From assembly GCA_959022495.1 (NCBI GenBank), contig CAUEYX010000008.1:35513-99512 (forward strand): a stretch of DNA of 64,000 nucleotides. The letters run 5' to 3'. Below, in pieces: positions 60,069 through 64,000 of the stretch (within the stretch, counting starts at the first letter, position 1; every line of letters begins with the position of its first letter). This stretch comes from an uncultured Lachnospiraceae bacterium. GTDB lineage: Bacteria > Bacillota > Clostridia > Lachnospirales > Lachnospiraceae. A program made the translations under genes and the position numbers. A model generated the notes under the pieces. It searched no databases and was not told the origin of the DNA. It saw only the letters and a list, made by a program, of their open reading frames with translations.

Positions 60069-61109
60069 CTACTCATGGCGGATCTCATCCCTGGAGAGGT
60101 CCAGGCGTACCGTTGTCCCTCTTCCCGGCTCTGACGCAATCGTCACAGAATGGTTCAATTTTTCACAAATCATCCGGCACAGATAAAGGCCAATGCCCGT
60201 GGACTTCTTATCCCGTCTGCCATTATATCCGGTAAACCCTTTTTCAAACACTCTGGGCAGATCCTCTGCCTGTATCCCGATACCGGAATCTTCGATCAGC
60301 AGCACGCAGGGATTATCTTGGTCCGCATAAATACGGATTGTCCCTTCTTTCGTATACTTCAGCGCATTGGAGAGGAGCTGTTCTATGACAAACAAGAGCC
60401 ATTTCTCATCGGTCACCACCTTTCCCCTGCAGGGCTCGTATTCCAGGCGGATTTTCTTTAAAATGAACATACGGGAATATTTGCGCACTGCCTGGCGCAC
60501 AATTCCATCCAGGGACTCCTCTTTTAACAGCAGGTCCGCGGACAGATCTTCTGCCCGCAGATAGGAAAGAACCATATCCACATACTGCTCTGTCTTAAAG
60601 AGTTCCATCCTCATTTCGTCCATATACTGCCCGCCTTCTGCAGATCTGGCACCGCGGCTGTCATCCTGCTTCTCCTGCGCGGACTGGAGCAGAAGATTCA
60701 TGGCTGCCAGGGGGGTTTTGATCTGATGGGCCCACAGGCTGTAAAAATCAAGCATCTCCCTGCGGCTGATGCGGGCACTGTTTTCCGCTCTTACAAAACG
60801 CTCCCCCAGCGCTCTGATCTCCTCCTGGTATTTCTCCTCAGGGATATCCCGGGGAACCGGAAGATCTCCAAGTTCATAGGGCATGTTCCGGAAAGCCTCT
60901 TCCACCATCCGTATCTTCACCCGGTAGCGCCACAAATCAAAAGCTCCCAGCACAAAGAAGGTGACAAGTGACAGAAAAACCGCGTAGGACAATGCGTCCG
61001 CCCGCACACCATAGAGATAAAGCACCGTGTAAAAAAGGCTCACAAAACAGAAATAAAACAGAATTGGTTTCCGGTTCTTTTTCAGATAGGTTGTCAAAAT
61101 ATGTATCAT
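60069..61109 (-). CDS. BceS-type intramembrane-sensing histidine kinase
   Basis: 346-residue sensor kinase. Two transmembrane helices (about 16-34 and 40-58) are joined by only a few residues, so it has no extracellular sensor and must be triggered by its transporter, as BceS is. The phospho-acceptor His128 is in WAHQIKTPLAAMNLLL. ATP-binding motifs are LLSNALKYTKEG (N box), EDSGIGIQAEDLPRVFEKGF and STGIGLYLCR. The start overlaps the response-regulator stop by 4 bp (ATGA). Confidence 0.92.
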   Translation of the reverse strand: MIHILTTYLKKNRKPILFYFCFVSLFYTVLYLYGVRADALSYAVFLSLVTFFVLGAFDLWRYRVKIRMVEEAFRNMPYELGDLPVPRDIPEEKYQEEIRALGERFVRAENSARISRREMLDFYSLWAHQIKTPLAAMNLLLQSAQEKQDDSRGARSAEGGQYMDEMRMELFKTEQYVDMVLSYLRAEDLSADLLLKEESLDGIVRQAVRKYSRMFILKKIRLEYEPCRGKVVTDEKWLLFVIEQLLSNALKYTKEGTIRIYADQDNPCVLLIEDSGIGIQAEDLPRVFEKGFTGYNGRRDKKSTGIGLYLCRMICEKLNHSVTIASEPGRGTTVRLDLSRDEIRHE

Positions 61110-61777
61110 TGAATCAAATACCCGCTTCCTTTTTTTGTCTTAATCAGATCCCTGATTCCAATCTCTTCTAATTTCCTCCGCAGCCTTGTGACGTTCACGG
61201 TCAGAGTGTTGTCATCGATGAACTCGTCACTCTCCCACAGCCTGAGCATAAGTTCATCCCGTTTCACGACCCGCCCCGCATTCTCCATAAGAATCTGCAT
61301 GATCCGGAAGTCATTTTTTGTCAGTTCCAGTTTTTTCCCATCGTAACTTACACAAGTATCATTCAGATTCAGAACAACCCCGTTCTGCTCGATCAGGTTC
61401 ACCTTTCCCTGAAAAGAATACGCGCGCCGCAGCATAGCCTGTATCTTGGCAGTCAGAACATTCAGGTCAAAAGGCTTCTCAATAAAATCATCTCCGCCCA
61501 TGTTCATCGCCATCACAATATTCATATTGTCTCCCGCTGACGAGAGAAATAAAATCGGAACCTGCGATATTCTGCGTATTTCTGTGCACCAGTGATAACC
61601 ATTATAGAAAGGAAGAAGGATGTCCATGATTACCAGCTCCGGGGAAAAACGGGCAAATTCCTCTGTGATGCTCCGGAAATCATTCGCGCACTGAACCTGA
61701 TAATCCCATTTTTCTAAATGTTCCTCCAGTGTCCTGGCAATCGTTTCGTCATCTTCTATTATATAAATTTTATACAT
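61106..61777 (-). CDS. BceR-type response regulator
   Basis: 223-residue OmpR-family regulator. The receiver domain has acidic residues DD at 9-10, the phospho-acceptor Asp52 in LVIMDILLPFYNG, and a conserved Lys in FIEKPFDLNVL. The winged-helix domain has LTKNDFRIMQILMENAGRVV and NTLTVNVTRLRRKL. AAAGGAG precedes the start. It is expected to activate the bceAB-type operon downstream via the site at 60014-60027. Confidence 0.93.
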   Translation of the reverse strand: MYKIYIIEDDETIARTLEEHLEKWDYQVQCANDFRSITEEFARFSPELVIMDILLPFYNGYHWCTEIRRISQVPILFLSSAGDNMNIVMAMNMGGDDFIEKPFDLNVLTAKIQAMLRRAYSFQGKVNLIEQNGVVLNLNDTCVSYDGKKLELTKNDFRIMQILMENAGRVVKRDELMLRLWESDEFIDDNTLTVNVTRLRRKLEEIGIRDLIKTKKGSGYLIQ

Positions 61778-61959
61778 GAAACCGTCTCCTTTGAAAATGT
61801 CTGCCCATGCAGCACATCAGATACTCCATTTATGATGTACCGTTTTTCTCCTCTGTTTATGATAAAGCCTTTTCTCACTCCTGGCAAGCGGGAACATTGC
61901 CGGTATCTATTCCTGTTCTTTTTTTCTCTTTCCTAAAATAAAATAATCCAAAATAGGTA

Positions 61960-61988
61960 TTGACATTATATATTATACAAAATATAAT
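61960..61988 (+). promoter_or_regulatory. Consensus promoter of the padR operon
   Basis: TTGACA, 17-bp spacer, TATAAT: a perfect match on both boxes. The surroundings are extremely AT-rich, which contrasts with the rest of the window. Confidence 0.85.
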
Positions 61989-61991
61989 ATA
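61969..61991 (+). promoter_or_regulatory. Palindromic operator overlapping the -10 box
   Basis: TATATTATA-N5-TATAATATA: a perfect 9-bp inverted repeat covering the spacer and the -10 hexamer. It is probably the PadR binding site for autorepression. Confidence 0.6.
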
Positions 61992-62040
61992 CATAAATTA
62001 AATATATATTTAAAATCTACATATAGAGAGGACTGATGTT

Positions 62041-62367
62041 ATGGCGTTTACACTCAACGCTTCCATGATGGACTTCTTAGTACTGTCTGTCATCACAGAG
62101 GGTGATGCCTATGGCTACCAGATCAGCCAGATCATCAAACGGGCATCCAACACCAAGGATTCCACACTCTACCCCATCTTGAAACGTCTGCAGGAACATC
62201 ATTTTGTTGTGACCTACGACCAGCAGTATCAGGGCCGTAACCGCAAATACTACCGCATCACGCCGGAGGGCCGGCAGCGGCAGACGGAACTTCTAAAGGA
62301 ATGGGAAGAGTACAAATTCATTATTGACGACATTGTAAAAGGAGGAGTTTCAAATGACGAAGACTGA
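62041..62367 (+). CDS. PadR-family transcriptional regulator
   Basis: 108-residue winged-helix repressor of PadR subfamily 2. The recognition region is MMDFLVLSVITEGDAYGYQI and the wing is YDQQYQGRNRKYYRITPEG, followed by a C-terminal dimer helix. The family responds to stress, often antibiotics or envelope-active compounds. GAGAGGA precedes the start. It heads a three-gene operon and probably represses its own promoter through the palindrome at 61969-61991. Confidence 0.92.
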   Translation: MAFTLNASMMDFLVLSVITEGDAYGYQISQIIKRASNTKDSTLYPILKRLQEHHFVVTYDQQYQGRNRKYYRITPEGRQRQTELLKEWEEYKFIIDDIVKGGVSNDED

Positions 62368-62950
62368 ATACATGAAAATACTCTCCCACAGCCTGCGCCG
62401 TCTTCCGAAAGAAGACTATGACCGGGCAATCGAGTATTTTGAAGAATATTTCGCGGAGGCCGGTCCGGAAAACGAACAGCAGGCCATCGCGGATCTGGGC
62501 ACCCCGGAGGAGGCCGCAAAGGAACTCATCATGGATCTTGCCGCACACAATATGAACGAAAAACCAAAGACCGTAAAGCGCGGTTTATCCACCCTCTGGA
62601 TCGCGGTTCTTGCCGTATGTTCCGCACCGATCACCATTCCTTTCGCCATCTGCATCTTGATTGTCCTTGCGGTGATCCTGCTCTGCGTGGGAATCGTCCT
62701 GTTCACGGCAGCAGTCTGCGCGGCTGCATTTTCCGCATCTGGAATCTTAAGCTTCTTCGGCGGGATCGTCCTTCTGTTCCACTCCGCAGGAGACGGGCTG
62801 TGCAATATCGGACTTGGGCTCTTTACCACAGGCACCGGGCTCCTCCTTGTATATGGCGCGGTTGTCCTATTTAAATGGTGTATCAGAAAAATATCCGTAT
62901 CTCTTGGGAAAATGACAAAAGGAGGCCGCAGACATGAAAAAGACAACTAG
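62354..62950 (+). CDS. DUF1700 (HAAS domain) membrane protein
   Basis: 198-residue protein. The N-terminal helical HAAS-type domain is recognisable (YMKILSHSLRRLPKEDYDRA, then ADLGTPEEAAKELI). Three to four hydrophobic helices follow, with Ala/Ile/Leu-rich stretches from about residue 80 to 180. It overlaps padR by 14 bp and DUF4097 by 17 bp, so the three are co-translated. The family regularly accompanies PadR and DUF4097 in Firmicutes; the biochemical function is unknown. Confidence 0.88.
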   Translation: MTKTEYMKILSHSLRRLPKEDYDRAIEYFEEYFAEAGPENEQQAIADLGTPEEAAKELIMDLAAHNMNEKPKTVKRGLSTLWIAVLAVCSAPITIPFAICILIVLAVILLCVGIVLFTAAVCAAAFSASGILSFFGGIVLLFHSAGDGLCNIGLGLFTTGTGLLLVYGAVVLFKWCIRKISVSLGKMTKGGRRHEKDN

Positions 62951-63947
62951 AAATATCCTGATTATATCCGCCTGCTGCATGGGCGCGGGCGCTCTCATTT
63001 CAGCCGCAGGAATCGCAGCCGGAGGCTGGTTTGGGTTTCAGATCTCCCGTGACGGCATACACTCTGCCTCCTCGCAGTCTGAACCCTATACACTGGAGAA
63101 GACAAAGCTTGATGACTTTTCCAGTATAAAATTAAACATCCAGTCGCAGGCTGATATTGAATTTCTTTCATCAGAGGATGAATTCTGCTACCTGGAATAT
63201 ACCTTAAGCGGGGACAATGCCAAACCTGTATGGGGTATTTCTGATGGAACCCTCTCCTTTGAGCAGAGCAGTTCTTTTGACACAGGATTCGTCTTTGGAG
63301 GATTCAGCTTATCCTCAGATCCATCCAGCCCCATCATCCGCCTGTATATCCCAGAAGGCAAGGAGTTCTCTGATATTACCATCTATAACAGCTATGGAAA
63401 TGTAAAGATTGACACACTCCTGTCCGATACGCTCACCCTGGACCTAGATTCCGGGGATCTGGATATGAAGAATCTCTCTGCCGGCACTGCGGACGTTTCC
63501 CTGGATTTCGGAGACTTAGATATGGCGGGATGCCGTTTCACTGAGCTGAATGTTGAGACGGATTCCGGAAATATCGAGGCTGAAGATACCACAGCAGATA
63601 CCATCGTTCTCATAAACAGTTTTGGGGACTCCACCCTGAAAAACACCATCGTCCGCTCGGCGGACCTGACTGCTGAGTCCGGCAGTTTATACCTGGAGGC
63701 CAGCGGGCTGGAAAGCCTGACCGGAACGAATGAATTCGGGGATACCACTTTCGTTCTCCCTGACGGTCCCGACAGCTATTCCTATGATCTTAGGACAGAA
63801 TTCGGTGAGATCTCATTCTCCGGTGATATGCCCGGCAGACTTATCTCAGACGATATAGGGGAAATGTCTTATATCAACAGTGAAAGCGGGAATAAAAAAA
63901 TAGAGTTCACCGCAGAATCCGGGGATATCGAAATCTTAGGTAAATAA
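62934..63947 (+). CDS. DUF4097 beta-repeat envelope protein
   Basis: 337-residue protein with an N-terminal signal-anchor helix (about residues 7-30) and an extracellular right-handed beta-repeat domain of the DUF4097 type. Repeating units centre on Ser-Gly-Asp turns: DSGDLDMKNLSAGTADVSLD, DFGDLDMAGCRFTELNVETD, TEFGEISFSGDMPGRLISDD. It is probably an envelope-stress or adhesin-like protein controlled by PadR. AGGAGG lies just upstream of the start. The stop at 63947 is 53 bp from the window edge. Confidence 0.88.
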   Translation: MKKTTRNILIISACCMGAGALISAAGIAAGGWFGFQISRDGIHSASSQSEPYTLEKTKLDDFSSIKLNIQSQADIEFLSSEDEFCYLEYTLSGDNAKPVWGISDGTLSFEQSSSFDTGFVFGGFSLSSDPSSPIIRLYIPEGKEFSDITIYNSYGNVKIDTLLSDTLTLDLDSGDLDMKNLSAGTADVSLDFGDLDMAGCRFTELNVETDSGNIEAEDTTADTIVLINSFGDSTLKNTIVRSADLTAESGSLYLEASGLESLTGTNEFGDTTFVLPDGPDSYSYDLRTEFGEISFSGDMPGRLISDDIGEMSYINSESGNKKIEFTAESGDIEILGK

Positions 63948-64000
63948 ATCTTGCTAATGTTTGTCAACCCTTTTTTTGAATTTATTTCAAAAGAAAAAAG

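Overview
The window is a gene-dense chromosomal segment of a spore-forming, strictly anaerobic Firmicute, most likely a Lachnospiraceae (Clostridium cluster XIVa) species. This is inferred from sigma-G, a flavodiiron protein, ferredoxin-linked 2-oxoacid metabolism, several lipoproteins and gene sets typical of that family (DUF5717/DUF5716, PadR-DUF1700-DUF4097). I see no rRNA, tRNA, CRISPR array, prophage or transposase. About 50 genes lie on the minus strand and only 8 on the plus strand. Identifications come from recognising motifs by eye; no database search was run.

Layout. 1-2.1 kb: a truncated metY behind a cysteine-less Rrf2 regulator, and a second Rrf2 regulator with a four-cysteine cluster whose 3' end lies inside a small inverted-repeat element. 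2.1-2.6 kb: a cold-shock gene with its own promoter and terminator. 2.6-8.8 kb: an operon paaK-iorA-iorB-ACT-paaK-ACT for interconverting arylpyruvates, arylacetyl-CoAs and arylacetates. 8.8-11.3 kb: an ArsC/Spx-like protein, a flavodiiron protein and a cytidylate-kinase-like protein. 11.3-21 kb: housekeeping and sporulation genes (PrsA-like foldase, mfd, pth, gph, sigG, an RNase-J-like metallo-hydrolase). 20.9-21.57 kb: a 640-bp composite of nested inverted repeats related to the element near 1.5 kb. 21.6-26.6 kb: a BMP-type nucleoside ABC transporter. 26.7-29.9 kb: a copper operon (csoR, then copA fused in frame to copZ). 30-32 kb: aroD, a histidine phosphatase and luxS.

32-35.4 kb: a three-gene operon of an orphan sugar-binding lipoprotein, a GH13 debranching-enzyme homologue lacking all three catalytic residues, and a DUF5662 protein. 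35.5-41 kb: DUF1292, a UvrD-like helicase, gltX, a Sir2-like protein with a degenerate active site, and a membrane-anchored leucine-rich-repeat protein. 41-46.7 kb: an amino-acid ABC transporter followed directly by purF, then purB. 46.8-52.2 kb: a compact operon of three uncharacterised proteins (a giant Ig/solenoid DUF5717 protein, an Hsp70/actin-fold DUF5716 protein and a TPR-like protein). This is the best candidate for an undescribed system. 52.3-57 kb: MoxR-DUF58-transglutaminase-GNAT. 57.1-61.8 kb: a BceRS-BceAB peptide-antibiotic sensing and resistance module with a matching operator. 62-64 kb: PadR-DUF1700-DUF4097 behind a consensus promoter that contains a perfect palindrome.

The strongest unusual signals are the shared inverted-repeat elements, the copA-copZ fusion that keeps an internal ribosome binding site, the catalytically dead GH13 operon, the DUF5717/5716/TPR operon, and the intercistronic terminator in the BMP transporter operon.
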